DNA from: Vulcanimicrobium sp035943995 | GTDB lineage: Bacteria; Vulcanimicrobiota; Vulcanimicrobiia; Vulcanimicrobiales; Vulcanimicrobiaceae | Assembly (NCBI GenBank): GCA_035943995.1 | Contig: DASZBS010000053.1 | Coordinates: 13,183-77,182 of the forward strand | Length of the DNA stretch: 64,000 bases | Reading direction: 5' to 3' | Shown: piece by piece, positions 42,313 to 50,259 of the stretch | How the letters are laid out: every line of letters starts with the position of its first letter | Position numbering within the stretch: position 1 is the stretch's first letter | Translations under genes and position numbers: made by a program | Notes under the pieces: model-generated | Databases searched by the model: none | Told to the model about the DNA's origin: nothing | The model's input: only the letters and a program-made list of their open reading frames with translations

Positions 42313-43184
42313 CGTTCCGCCAAACCGCGGACGTCGTCGGCGCTCAGGACGTAGAGCTCGCCGCAGAAGTCGCACGTCGCTTCGGTCTGCGGCTGCTCGC
42401 TCGCGATCTTCGCGAGCTCGTCCTTGCCCAGCCCGAGCAGCGCGGACTCGACCTTTTCGCGCGTGCAGCGGCAGTCGAACGCGACCGCGTACGTATCGAA
42501 CAGCTTCACCTCGAGGTCGCCCGCGACGGCGCGCACGAGCTCATCCGGCCCCGCGCCTTCTACGATCTGCGTCGTCACCGCGCTCATCGCCGCGACGTTG
42601 CGCTCGAGCGCCGCGACCGTGGCGTCGTCGGCGCCGGGCTGCACCTGCGCGATCACGCCGCCCGCCGCGCGGATGCCGCCGGGGCCCGCCAGCACGCCGA
42701 CCGCGACGATGCTGGGAATTTGCTCGGAGTTTCCGAGGTACGCGGCGATGTCGTCGCCGATCTCGCCCGATGCGAGCGGGACGATCCCGCTGTACGGTTG
42801 TCCCACTTCGTACGTCTTGGTGACGTGCAGCTTGCCGGCGCCGACGACGCGTGCCACGTCGAACTTGCCGCGCGCGTTGAGCGGCACGTCGGCGCGTCCG
42901 TTGCGCGCGTAGGCGCGCGCGCCGATGGCGCGCGTGCCGGTGCTCCACGCGTCGGCGGTGAGCCCGCCGATCGGGCCGTCGCTGACGATCTGGAGCGTGA
43001 GGCGCTCGCGGCGCTTGAGCGACGCGCCCAGCAGCGCGGCCGCGGTCAGCAGGCGGCCGACCGCCGCGCTCGACGTCGGCGCGAGGTCGTGGCGTTCGCG
43101 CGCCTCCCGGACGAGCCCGGACGTGATCCCGGCCACGAGCGATACGGTACCGCGCGCGGCCGAGGCGGTGACGATGCGATCCAT
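42291..43184 (-). CDS. hslO: Hsp33 redox-regulated chaperone
   Basis: 297 aa from ATG 43184. Hsp33 core ('DRIVTASAARGTVSLVAGIT', 'PLASGEIGDDIAAYLGNSEQ') and the C-terminal zinc-redox switch with CxC ('FDCRCTREK') and CxxC ('ATCDFCGELY'). On oxidation, zinc release unfolds this end and activates holdase function. Normal length except for the few terminal residues provided by the repeat at 42291-42312. Confidence 0.94.
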   Translation of the reverse strand: MDRIVTASAARGTVSLVAGITSGLVREARERHDLAPTSSAAVGRLLTAAALLGASLKRRERLTLQIVSDGPIGGLTADAWSTGTRAIGARAYARNGRADVPLNARGKFDVARVVGAGKLHVTKTYEVGQPYSGIVPLASGEIGDDIAAYLGNSEQIPSIVAVGVLAGPGGIRAAGGVIAQVQPGADDATVAALERNVAAMSAVTTQIVEGAGPDELVRAVAGDLEVKLFDTYAVAFDCRCTREKVESALLGLGKDELAKIASEQPQTEATCDFCGELYVLSADDVRGLAERASTGSA

Positions 43185-43326
43185 TCTCTTCCGATAACCG
43201 TTCGCGGCTTTTTCCCGTTGCGGGCAGAAGGAGCGGGCGGCGTGCAAGCGTACTCCACCGAGCGAGCGGCGCGTACCGAAAGCCGCCGTTTTTCGTACGA
43301 CGTTCCCGTGAGGTGCAAACCAGACA

Positions 43327-43641
43327 GTGACCAAAGCCGATATCGTCGACTCCCTGGCCAACGAGCACGAGCTGTCGAAGCGTCAGGCGGGTGAGATCGT
43401 CGATCTGATCCTCGACGAGATCACGTCCGCGCTCAAGGACGGCGACAAAGTCCAACTGATTCCGTTCGGGAGCTTCGTCGTCCGCGAGCGCAAGGCGCGC
43501 ACCGGCCGCAACCCGCAGACGGGCGAAACCATCAAGATCGCGGCGCGCAAAGTGCCGGCGTTCTCAGCCGGCAAAGGCTTGAAGGACGCGGTCGGCGGGC
43601 CGAAGCGCGGCGGCGGCAAGAAGACCGGACGCAAGAAGTAA
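43327..43641 (+). CDS. hup: HU-type DNA-binding protein
   Basis: 104 aa. Standard HU/IHF fold: 'TKADIVDSLANEHELSKRQA', 'GDKVQLIPFGSFVVRERKAR', and the DNA-binding arm 'RTGRNPQTGETIKI'. It has a short Lys/Gly tail ('GPKRGGGKKTGRKK'). GTG start with GAGGTG about 11 bp upstream. One of two HU genes in the window. Confidence 0.92.
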   Translation: MTKADIVDSLANEHELSKRQAGEIVDLILDEITSALKDGDKVQLIPFGSFVVRERKARTGRNPQTGETIKIAARKVPAFSAGKGLKDAVGGPKRGGGKKTGRKK

Positions 43642-43647
43642 ACCGCG

Positions 43648-43998
43648 ATGAAAGTAACGGGAATGGACGCGGTCTACTACACGGCGAAGGACCTCGGCGC
43701 GCTGACGACATTCTACACCGGCTTGCTCGGTGCGGAACCCACGATGAGCATGGGGCCGGTGGCGGAATGGACGTTCGCCGACGGCGCCAGCTTCGGGCTG
43801 TACGGCACCGAACAAGGAAGTCCGGGCGGCAGCGCGATGTTCGCGGTCGACGACGTCGCGCAAGCGATGGCCGACGCGAAGGCGCGCGGCGTGAAATTCC
43901 ACGACGACGAGATCACCGACACGCCGGTCTGTCACATGGCGTTCGGCGAAGATCCGGAAGGTAATCAGTTCATCCTGCACCACCGCAAGGAACAGTAG
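43648..43998 (+). CDS. VOC (glyoxalase-fold) protein
   Basis: 116 aa. Single VOC domain: 'MDAVYYTAKDLGALTTFYTG', 'FGLYGTEQG' and 'MAFGEDPEGNQFILHH'. Possible metal ligands are H and E in the last strand. Substrate unknown. 6 bp after the HU gene, so cotranscribed; followed by a terminator. Confidence 0.85.
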   Translation: MKVTGMDAVYYTAKDLGALTTFYTGLLGAEPTMSMGPVAEWTFADGASFGLYGTEQGSPGGSAMFAVDDVAQAMADAKARGVKFHDDEITDTPVCHMAFGEDPEGNQFILHHRKEQ

Positions 43999-44021
43999 CA
44001 CGGCGCACGAGATGACATGAA

Positions 44022-44058
44022 GAAGGGCTCGCACGACGTGCGGGCCCTTCGTTCTTGC
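44022..44058 (+). terminator. Rho-independent-like terminator after the VOC gene
   Basis: GAAGGGC (44022-44028) pairs with GCCCTTC (44044-44050), with the inner pair CGCACG/CGTGCG. A GTTCTT tract follows. It lies between convergent genes and may serve both directions. Confidence 0.65.
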
Positions 44059-44075
44059 ACGCGAGGCGCGAGAAG

Positions 44076-44843
44076 CTAGTCGTCGTGCTCGTGATGGCGC
44101 TTGTGCTTGTCGTCCTTGTCGCCGTCGTTCGCGCCGTGGTCGGGTCCTTTTTCGTAGGTGTACGTCGTCTGGTCGGTGCCGATGCCGATGAAGCTGTTGT
44201 CGAATTGCACGGTTTGATACGGCGGCTGATATCCGTCCACGACCACGAAGACGTCCGTGACCGCGTAGGCGCCAAATTTGGTCTGCGAGGCGGCGTACGG
44301 ATCGTAGAACGTGCCGCCCGGCAGTTGTGAGTCGTCGACCAGACCGCTCGCGAGATTGCCCGTGTTGGCCCACACGTTCGGCGGGCAACCCGTGTAGTTC
44401 GGCGGCGGGCCGATGTAGAAGTTCACGTTGCCGGTCACCGTTCCGTTCGTCAGGGTGATGACGAATCGCGGCGAGCCGACACCGCAGGTTCCCACGGTGA
44501 ACCGATAGTCCGTGCTGAGATTCGTGAGCTGGCTATACGTTGCTCCGGCCGGGAACGCGAAGTCGACGCCGCCGTATGCGTTGAGGCCGGTCGAGGTGGC
44601 CTGCGCCGCGGTGTTCGACGCGTTGCCCGGATGCACGAGCGTCGCGTCTCCGAACAGCGTGTAGCCGTAGTCGACGTCTTTCTTGTGGTTGTCGCCTTTA
44701 TCCGACACGGCGCGGGTTTGCGCTTGCGCGGTCGCATGATCCGGCGACGCCGGCGGGACCGAGGAGTTCATGGTTCCGCCGCCGCCGCATGCGGCCAACG
44801 AGAACAGCGCGATGAGCGGACAGGCTCGATAGAGACTTCGCAA
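44076..44843 (-). CDS. Lipoprotein, unknown
   Basis: 255 aa from TTG 44843, chosen because GGAG lies six bases upstream and the protein then begins directly with the signal ('MRSLYRACPLIALF'); a TTG at 44855 is the alternative. Lipobox 'LFSLAACGGGG'. The mature part is Asn/Gly/Tyr-rich beta. The C-terminal tail is strongly charged ('GDKDDKHKRHHEHDD') and may bind metal. It resembles the other lipoproteins here in signal and composition, but I do not see the IP...RYVS motif. Confidence 0.7.
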   Translation of the reverse strand: MRSLYRACPLIALFSLAACGGGGTMNSSVPPASPDHATAQAQTRAVSDKGDNHKKDVDYGYTLFGDATLVHPGNASNTAAQATSTGLNAYGGVDFAFPAGATYSQLTNLSTDYRFTVGTCGVGSPRFVITLTNGTVTGNVNFYIGPPPNYTGCPPNVWANTGNLASGLVDDSQLPGGTFYDPYAASQTKFGAYAVTDVFVVVDGYQPPYQTVQFDNSFIGIGTDQTTYTYEKGPDHGANDGDKDDKHKRHHEHDD

Positions 44844-44941
44844 GGTGAGCTCCAATCGTTTTTACGACGACGCGAAAGCGTAGTCGAGCCTGTGACCGCG
44901 CGCGCCCGATCTCCTTGGGTCGTACTGCCCAGCGGACGAAG

Positions 44942-44982
44942 AAAAAAGCGACGAGGACCCGCATCGCTGCGGATCCTCGTCG
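44942..44982 (-). terminator. Terminator of tRNA-Pro
   Basis: On the minus strand, CGACGAGGA pairs with TCCTCGTCG, with an inner CCGCA/TGCGG stem and TCGC-type loop. Six T follow (44942-44947 on + is a run of A). It lies directly after the tRNA 3' end. Confidence 0.85.
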
Positions 44983-44987
44983 TTTGG

Positions 44988-45064
44988 TGGTCGGGCAGAC
45001 AGGATTTGAACCTGCGACCCCCAGTCCCCCAGACTGATGCGCTACCAAGCTGCGCTACTGCCCG
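44988..45064 (-). tRNA. tRNA-Pro (anticodon GGG)
   Basis: 77 nt including an encoded CCA (44988-44990). The acceptor CGGGCAG/CTGCCCG, D arm GCGC...GCGC, and anticodon arm TCAGT/ACTGG with loop CTGGGGG (anticodon GGG at 45028-45030) all pair. The T arm GCAGG/CCTGT has loop TTCAAAT. Followed by a strong terminator. Confidence 0.95.
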
Positions 45065-45085
45065 ACGGAGGCCGGTGGAGGTATT

Positions 45086-45517
45086 GTGCCGTTTGGTGTG
45101 GTTGTCCCTTTCCTCGTGAAAGCCACGCTCTTTGCCGACGGCGGTTCCCGCGGCAACCCCGGTCCGGCCGCGGGCGGCGCCGTGCTGTACGCCGACGACG
45201 GCGAGGTGCTCGAAGAGATCGGCACGTTCTTGGGCGTCACGACGAACAACGTCGCGGAGTGGACGGGCTTGCTCGGCGGGCTCAAGGCCGCGCTCGCGCA
45301 CGGTGTCGACGACCTCGCGGTGCGGCTCGACTCCGAGCTGGTCGTCAAGCAGCTCAGCGGTGCGTACCGGGTCAAGCATCCCGGCCTCATCCCGCTGCAC
45401 GCCGAGGCCAAGGCGCTGCTGCGCAAGTTCGGGCATGTCGACGTGCGCCACGTCCCTCGCAAGGAGAACAAGGCGGCCGACGCCGTGGTCAATCAGGTCC
45501 TCGATGCGCACCGCTGA
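45086..45517 (+). CDS. rnhA: Ribonuclease HI
   Basis: 143 aa. RNase H fold of the Rv2228c/YpdQ-like type. Catalytic acids: D in 'LFADGGSRGNPGP', E in 'NNVAEWTGLL', D in 'VRLDSELVVKQL' and D in 'NKAADAVVNQ'. It cuts RNA in RNA-DNA hybrids. GTG at 45086 has GGAGG four bases upstream; an internal GTG at 45116 is the alternative and would remove ten residues that precede the first strand. Confidence 0.88.
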   Translation: MPFGVVVPFLVKATLFADGGSRGNPGPAAGGAVLYADDGEVLEEIGTFLGVTTNNVAEWTGLLGGLKAALAHGVDDLAVRLDSELVVKQLSGAYRVKHPGLIPLHAEAKALLRKFGHVDVRHVPRKENKAADAVVNQVLDAHR

Positions 45518-45551
45518 CACTTCCCCGCGCCGTGCGGCGTTCTAGAAGACG

Positions 45552-46199
45552 ATGCGCCGCTTCCCCTCCACGACGTTCGCCATCATCCTCGCCGTCATCG
45601 GGCTGATCGCCGGCTGGAAGATTTTTTATTCGGACGAGACGCAGCGCTTCCACGCCGTCCAGCAGATTCGCCAGCAGCGCTCGGAGCTGCACTTCGGCGA
45701 GGCGATCACGCACGACAAGGGACCGATCGCGCGCGAGGAATGGCGGCTGGACAACGTCGACGGCACGTGCAGCGCGACGTACACGGCGGAGAACCGCGCC
45801 GGCTCGCGCGTGGCGAAATTCACCGAGCCGATCCCGGGCTACGACGTGACGTTCGCGTTCGAGAAGCTCGTGCAGGACGGTATCTGGCAGCTCCAGACGC
45901 GGCCGCTCAAAGGCCAGACGGACACCGTCTACACCGTCACCGTCGCGCAGGTCGCCGGCGACCGCAGCGGCTCGCACAAGTTCACGTTCACCGACCCGCA
46001 TTATCTCGCGATCGCGGCCGGCCGGCAGTATCAGATCCACCTCGACAAAAACAAGCCGGTGCCGAACCTGCTGACGCTGCAGTCGACGTCGAGTGCCGAC
46101 CCGCGCTATCAAAAAGTCGTCAACGACTTCGCGTCGTTCGGTCCGCCGCGTTTCAAGAAGACCGTCGCCGCGGCGCGGGAGAAGCTGCTGCGCTCGTGA
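45552..46199 (+). CDS. Membrane-anchored protein, unknown
   Basis: 215 aa. N-terminal transmembrane helix ('TTFAIILAVIGLIAGWKIF'), then a mixed alpha/beta periplasmic domain of about 180 residues with no family I recognise ('VDGTCSATYTAEN', 'TDPHYLAIAAGRQYQIHLDK'). Its stop codon lies in the first copy of a 23 bp tandem repeat, and the deacetylase gene starts in the third partial copy. Confidence 0.65.
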   Translation: MRRFPSTTFAIILAVIGLIAGWKIFYSDETQRFHAVQQIRQQRSELHFGEAITHDKGPIAREEWRLDNVDGTCSATYTAENRAGSRVAKFTEPIPGYDVTFAFEKLVQDGIWQLQTRPLKGQTDTVYTVTVAQVAGDRSGSHKFTFTDPHYLAIAAGRQYQIHLDKNKPVPNLLTLQSTSSADPRYQKVVNDFASFGPPRFKKTVAAAREKLLRS

Positions 46200-46248
46200 G
46201 CACCGGCAGGTGCCGCTCGTGAGCACCGGCAGGTGCCGCTCGTGAGCC
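46191..46248 (+). repeat. 23 bp tandem repeat, two and a half copies
   Basis: Unit CGCTCGTGAGCACCGGCAGG plus TGC, at 46191-46213 and 46214-46236, with a partial copy from 46237. The repeat contains the stop of the upstream gene and the ribosome site (AGGTG) and start of the deacetylase gene. Earlier copies thus offer duplicate GTG starts that lead out of frame. Confidence 0.85.
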
Positions 46249-46961
46249 CGTTGCGCGTGCTCGCCGGGCTCGCGCTGCTCGCCGCCGGGTCGTTCGGCTT
46301 GTACGAGCTGATCGAGTCGCCGCGCAGCGGCGCGTTCGAGCCCGTCGTCACGCACGGCGACGGGCACGTCGTCGCGCTCACGTTCGATGACGGCCCGACG
46401 CGCGGCGTGACCGATCGCGTGCTCGACGTGCTCGAGCGCGAGCACGTGCCGGCGACGTTCTTCGTCGTCGGGCGCGCCGCGCGCCGCGAGCCCGCGCTGC
46501 TGCGCCGCATGCGTGCCGACGGCGACGAGATCGAGAACCACTCCGACTCGCACGCGCACCTCAACGCGATCTTCTCCGCGCGCGCGCTCGACGCCGAGCT
46601 CGCGAACGCGGACGATGCGATCGCCGCCGCGACGGGTGGGCACGCGCATTGGCTGCGCCCGCCGTTCGGCGCGCGCAACGCCGCGGTGCTCGACGCCGCG
46701 CGCCGGCACGGGCTGCGCGTCGCGCTGTGGAGCGCGATGCTGGACGAGACGTCGCCGAGCGCTGCGCCCGATGCGCTCGCGGAGGAGCTGGTGACGCACG
46801 TGGGCGACGGTGCGATCGTGGTGCTGCACGACGGCGACCAGGGCCGGGGCGACGCGACCGAACGCGCCTACGAGGCCGCGCTGACGCCGCGCGTGATTGC
46901 GGCGCTGCGCGCGCGCGGCTTTCGCTTCGTGACGCTGGACGGTCTTTTTCCGCGAAAATAG
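46242..46961 (+). CDS. Polysaccharide deacetylase (NodB homology)
   Basis: 239 aa from GTG 46242. N-terminal hydrophobic anchor or signal, then a NodB domain with 'ALTFDDGPTRG' (catalytic Asp), 'HSDSH' (metal His), 'RPPFGARN' and 'VVLHDG'. Such enzymes remove acetyl groups from peptidoglycan or exopolysaccharide in the envelope. All metal and catalytic motifs are present. Confidence 0.9.
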   Translation: MSPLRVLAGLALLAAGSFGLYELIESPRSGAFEPVVTHGDGHVVALTFDDGPTRGVTDRVLDVLEREHVPATFFVVGRAARREPALLRRMRADGDEIENHSDSHAHLNAIFSARALDAELANADDAIAAATGGHAHWLRPPFGARNAAVLDAARRHGLRVALWSAMLDETSPSAAPDALAEELVTHVGDGAIVVLHDGDQGRGDATERAYEAALTPRVIAALRARGFRFVTLDGLFPRK

Positions 46962-46984
46962 CCGGAAATATGGATTTTTCGGCG

Positions 46985-46990
46985 TATACT
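46985..46990 (+). promoter_or_regulatory. Possible -10 box of the second HU gene
   Basis: TATACT stands out in GC-rich surroundings 50 bp before the HU ATG. No convincing -35 hexamer sits 17 bp upstream, so this is a weak call. Confidence 0.3.
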
Positions 46991-47039
46991 GTCGGCAACA
47001 CGGCTCCCCCACGAGCCGAAACGCGTACGAAAGGACCCC

Positions 47040-47543
47040 ATGACCAAAAACGAACTGGCCCGTGAGCTCGCCGATGAGTTCGAGCTTCCCAGGCGCCAGA
47101 TCATCGAGCTCGTCGAAGCGCTGCTCGACCGGATCACCGCGGTGCTCAAATCGGGTGACAAGGTGCAGCTCACGCCGTTCGGGCAGTTCAAGATCCGCGA
47201 CCGCGCGGCGCGCATCGCCCGTAATCCGCAGACCGGCGCGCCGGTCAACGTCCCCGCGAAGCGCGTGCTGAAGTTCATCGCCGGCCGCGCCCTCAAGGAA
47301 GCCGTCGGCACGGCCAAGCCCGGCCGCGGCGGCGCGAAGAAGTCCGGAGCGAAGAAGTCGACCGCGAAGAAGTCGACCGCCAAGGCCGCGCCCGCACGCA
47401 AGGCCGCCGCACCGGCCCGCAAGGCCGCAGCCGCACCGGCTCGCAAGGCCGCGGGCGCCGCGAAGAAGAGCGCCGGCGGCGCCAAGAAAGCCGCGTCCGG
47501 CGGGCGCAAGAAAGCCGCCGGCAAGAAGAGCCGCGGCCGCTGA
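47040..47543 (+). CDS. hup: HU protein with histone-H1-like Lys/Ala/Pro tail
   Basis: 167 aa. Residues 1-93 are an HU domain ('GDKVQLTPFGQFKIRDRAAR', 'IARNPQTGAPVNVPAKRV'). Residues 94-167 are a low-complexity tail of repeated 'AKKS', 'PARKAA' and 'GAKK' units resembling the C-terminus of histone H1 or of mycobacterial HupB. It should bind DNA by shape and charge and compact the nucleoid. The gene ends directly before a palindromic terminator. Confidence 0.93.
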   Translation: MTKNELARELADEFELPRRQIIELVEALLDRITAVLKSGDKVQLTPFGQFKIRDRAARIARNPQTGAPVNVPAKRVLKFIAGRALKEAVGTAKPGRGGAKKSGAKKSTAKKSTAKAAPARKAAAPARKAAAAPARKAAGAAKKSAGGAKKAASGGRKKAAGKKSRGR

Positions 47544-47549
47544 GCCGTC

Positions 47550-47579
47550 GTCAGGCTGAGCCGACAGGCTCAGCCTGAC
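47550..47579. terminator. REP-like palindrome (copy 6) acting as a terminator between convergent genes
   Basis: Perfect 13 bp inverted repeat: GTCAGGCTGAGCC (47550-47562) and GGCTCAGCCTGAC (47567-47579) around GACA. It contains the same GCTCAG/CTGAGC core as the other REP-like copies. It lies between the convergent HU and DUF3465 genes. No T-run, so termination would be hairpin-only. Confidence 0.7.
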
Positions 47580-47587
47580 AAACGGGC

Positions 47588-47890
47588 TCAGGCGTAGACG
47601 CGACCGCCGAGCGCGATGAAGCCGTCGGGGTGGCGACCGCGTGGGTCGTGGTGCGTCCAGTGCACGATCGGCCGGCCTTCGCCGTGGTGGAACCGGATCA
47701 GCTCTCCCTGGACGCTGACACGGTCGCCGGGCTGCGCCGGGACGCGCGGCGCGATCGAGACGTTGTCGACCACGCGGAACGCCGAGCCGTCGTCCGCGCG
47801 GACGTCGAACTGCTCGTGCTCGCGGTGCGAGTGCTTCGACCAGAAGAAGCTGGGCGGCGTCGTCACCGTGCCGCTGTATTGGACCTGCAT
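47588..47890 (-). CDS. DUF3465-family protein
   Basis: 100 aa. OB-like beta protein matching DUF3465: 'VQYSGTVTTPP', 'EHEQFDVRADDGSAFRVVDN', 'IAPRVPAQPGDRVSVQGELI', and the end 'HWTHHDPRGRHPDGFIALGG'. Family function unknown. Start ATG 47890 with GGAGGT just upstream. Confidence 0.85.
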   Translation of the reverse strand: MQVQYSGTVTTPPSFFWSKHSHREHEQFDVRADDGSAFRVVDNVSIAPRVPAQPGDRVSVQGELIRFHHGEGRPIVHWTHHDPRGRHPDGFIALGGRVYA

Positions 47891-47974
47891 GGTCACCTCC
47901 GCTTGTCGTTTCACGCAGCCGGGGGCGCGCGGCAAGGAGGCACGTCGCAAACGGGTGCCGTAGGCCGAGCGAGC

Positions 47975-49648
47975 GTGATCTGGCTGCTCGGCACCGTGTT
48001 CCTCTCGCTGGGGCTCGTCAACTTGGACTTCTCGCGCGGGTGGTGGCGCGGACAGCTCCGCCGGCTCGCCGTCGGCGTCCCGCTGGCGGGCGCGTATTGT
48101 TACGTCGCGCTGCCGCCGCTGGTGTTTCCGCAGGCGATCTCGCTGCTGCTGCTCACGCTCGTGCCGAACGTGCTCATCACCTCGGCCACCGCGGCGCGCA
48201 CGATGGTGATCTCGCGGCACATCGTGTCGCTGCGCCGCACGCCGGTGTGGCCGCTGGCGCTCGCGATCGGCCTCGTCGGGGTGTTCACGCTGATCGTGTG
48301 GATCGCGCCGATCGTCGACGCGAGCGGTCTGCGCGACGTGGTCGGCGCGACGACGTCGACCAGCGGCGCGCCCGCCGCCGACCCGCGCCACGTGCGCGTG
48401 GTACCCGAAGAGTCCGCGATCTTCGCCGGCGAGAAAGTCGTCGGCCAGCTCGGCGCGTACTACCGCGTCGGCACGTACAACGTGCAGTCCGAGAACGGGC
48501 GCCTGGTGTGGGTCGCGCCGCTGGATTTCCAAGGCGCCGTTCAATGGCTGTCGCGCCGCAGCTCGCCGGGCGTCGTGATCGTCGATGCGGAAAACCCGGA
48601 CAAAGCCGCGGAGCTGCGCGCGCGCGCACCGCTTACGTACGTCCCGTCGGCGCTGCTAAACGCGAACCTCCGCCGTCACGTGTGGCTGCGCTACGGCACC
48701 GAGTTGCTGCTCGAAGAGACGCTGCAGCTCGACGCCGACGGCAACCCGCGCTATCTCGTCACGCTGGGGCGCCCGACGATCGGCTGGAGCGGCGAGAAGG
48801 TCACCGCCGTCGTCATCGTCGATCCGGCGACCGGCGCGATGGAGCGCATCCCGCGCGACCAGTTCGACCGGCTTCCGAAATGGGTGAGCCGCGTGTATCC
48901 GCCCGATCTCGTCGTCGCGTACAACGACTGGTTCGGGCGCTACGTGCACGGTTGGTGGAACGCGGCGATCACCAAGCGCGACGTCCACTTGCCCGCGCGC
49001 GCGGACGTGTTCGGCATCCTGCTTGCCGACGGCCGCTTCGTGTGGTTCGTCGACCACACATCGCCGAATCGCACCGACGCGTCGATGACGGGTTTCACCT
49101 ACACCGACAGCCGCACCGGCGCGCTGACGTACTACACGTCGAGCGGCGGCGAGTACAACTCGAAGGCGGCCGAGGACGCGGTCGGCGGCAACCCGATCAT
49201 CAAGCAAGGTCGCCTGCTCCCCACCCAACCGGTGCTGTACGTGCTCTTCGGGCAGAATACGTGGGTGGTGCCCGCGGTCGCCGACAACGGAAAGTTCCAG
49301 ACGCTCGCGCTCGCGCAAGCCGCGGGCGGGCACGTCGTCGTGGGCAGCACGACCGCGTCGTCGCCGTCCGAGGACGCGTTCGCCTCGTACCGCGCGTTCC
49401 TGGGCGACCGCACGGCGATCGGCGCGAGCACGCCGCGCGTGAACGGGACGATCGACCGCTTCGCGTACGCCGCCGGGCGCGTGTGGTTCACGCTGCGCGA
49501 CCGTCACGGCGTGTTCACGATCGTCGATCCCGCCGGCCCCGACGTGCTGCTCGCGCGCCCGGGCGACAAGGTGACCTTCGAGACGACGCGCGACGAGAGC
49601 GGCGCGCAGCTCGTGCGCGGCTTCACGGACGCATCGATCGCACGATGA
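47975..49648 (+). CDS. Large membrane protein with extracytoplasmic beta domain, unknown
   Basis: 557 aa from GTG 47975; no other start suits the first helix. Three or four transmembrane helices cover residues 1-110 ('WLLGTVFLSLGLVNL', 'PLAGAYCYVALPPLVFP', 'LALAIGLVGVFTLIVWIAPI'). About 440 residues of alpha/beta sequence follow and are rich in paired strands ('LPTQPVLYVLFGQNTWVVPA'). I do not recognise the family. Its stop overlaps the acetyltransferase start (ATGA), which couples the two. Confidence 0.65.
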   Translation: MIWLLGTVFLSLGLVNLDFSRGWWRGQLRRLAVGVPLAGAYCYVALPPLVFPQAISLLLLTLVPNVLITSATAARTMVISRHIVSLRRTPVWPLALAIGLVGVFTLIVWIAPIVDASGLRDVVGATTSTSGAPAADPRHVRVVPEESAIFAGEKVVGQLGAYYRVGTYNVQSENGRLVWVAPLDFQGAVQWLSRRSSPGVVIVDAENPDKAAELRARAPLTYVPSALLNANLRRHVWLRYGTELLLEETLQLDADGNPRYLVTLGRPTIGWSGEKVTAVVIVDPATGAMERIPRDQFDRLPKWVSRVYPPDLVVAYNDWFGRYVHGWWNAAITKRDVHLPARADVFGILLADGRFVWFVDHTSPNRTDASMTGFTYTDSRTGALTYYTSSGGEYNSKAAEDAVGGNPIIKQGRLLPTQPVLYVLFGQNTWVVPAVADNGKFQTLALAQAAGGHVVVGSTTASSPSEDAFASYRAFLGDRTAIGASTPRVNGTIDRFAYAAGRVWFTLRDRHGVFTIVDPAGPDVLLARPGDKVTFETTRDESGAQLVRGFTDASIAR

Positions 49649-50220
49649 GATTGCTGCACGCTCGGCGCGTCACGCTCGCGCCGGTCGACGGCCGCAACGC
49701 GCGCGAGCTCTGGGAAGTGCTGAACATGCCGGACCTGCGAAAGTACCAGGACATCCCGCGCGTGCGCCCCGAGGAGTTCGAACGCCAAGTGCGCACGCGC
49801 CCCCGGCAATTGCGCGGCGGCGTGACGGGACGCTTCGAGTGGCTGCTGAAAGCGGGCAATCCGGCGCAGCCGATCGGCTGGATCTCACTGCGCGTGAACG
49901 ACCGCACGCCGCGCATCGGCGAAGTGGGCTACAGCCTCGTGCTGGACGCGCGCGGCAAGGGCTACGCAAGCGAAGCGCTGGGTGCGGTGATCGACGAAGC
50001 GTTCGAGAGCGCCGACCTGGACGAGATCCAGGCGTGCATCATCCCGGAGAACGGCGCGTCACGCTCGGTGCTCGACCGCACGGGCTTTCGGGAAGAACGC
50101 CTGCTGCGCAGCGGCGCGGTGATCCGCGGCCGCCACGTCGACGTGCTGCTGTTCACGCTGACGCGCGCGAGCTGGGACCGCCAGCGCCGCGAAGCCCCGG
50201 CACGCGCTATTGGCGGGTGA
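49645..50220 (+). CDS. GNAT-family acetyltransferase
   Basis: 191 aa. RimJ/RimL-like N-acetyltransferase: 'LHARRVTLAPVDGRNARELW', acetyl-CoA loop 'VLDARGKGYASEAL' (R/QxxGxG/A), then 'IIPENGASRSVLDRTGFREE'. Substrate unknown; this subgroup acetylates protein N-termini or small amines. Coupled to the membrane-protein gene by a 4 bp overlap. Confidence 0.88.
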   Translation: MRLLHARRVTLAPVDGRNARELWEVLNMPDLRKYQDIPRVRPEEFERQVRTRPRQLRGGVTGRFEWLLKAGNPAQPIGWISLRVNDRTPRIGEVGYSLVLDARGKGYASEALGAVIDEAFESADLDEIQACIIPENGASRSVLDRTGFREERLLRSGAVIRGRHVDVLLFTLTRASWDRQRREAPARAIGG

Positions 50221-50259
50221 CGGCCCAGCTGTCGGAGGGAAAGGCACGCGACGACCGCG

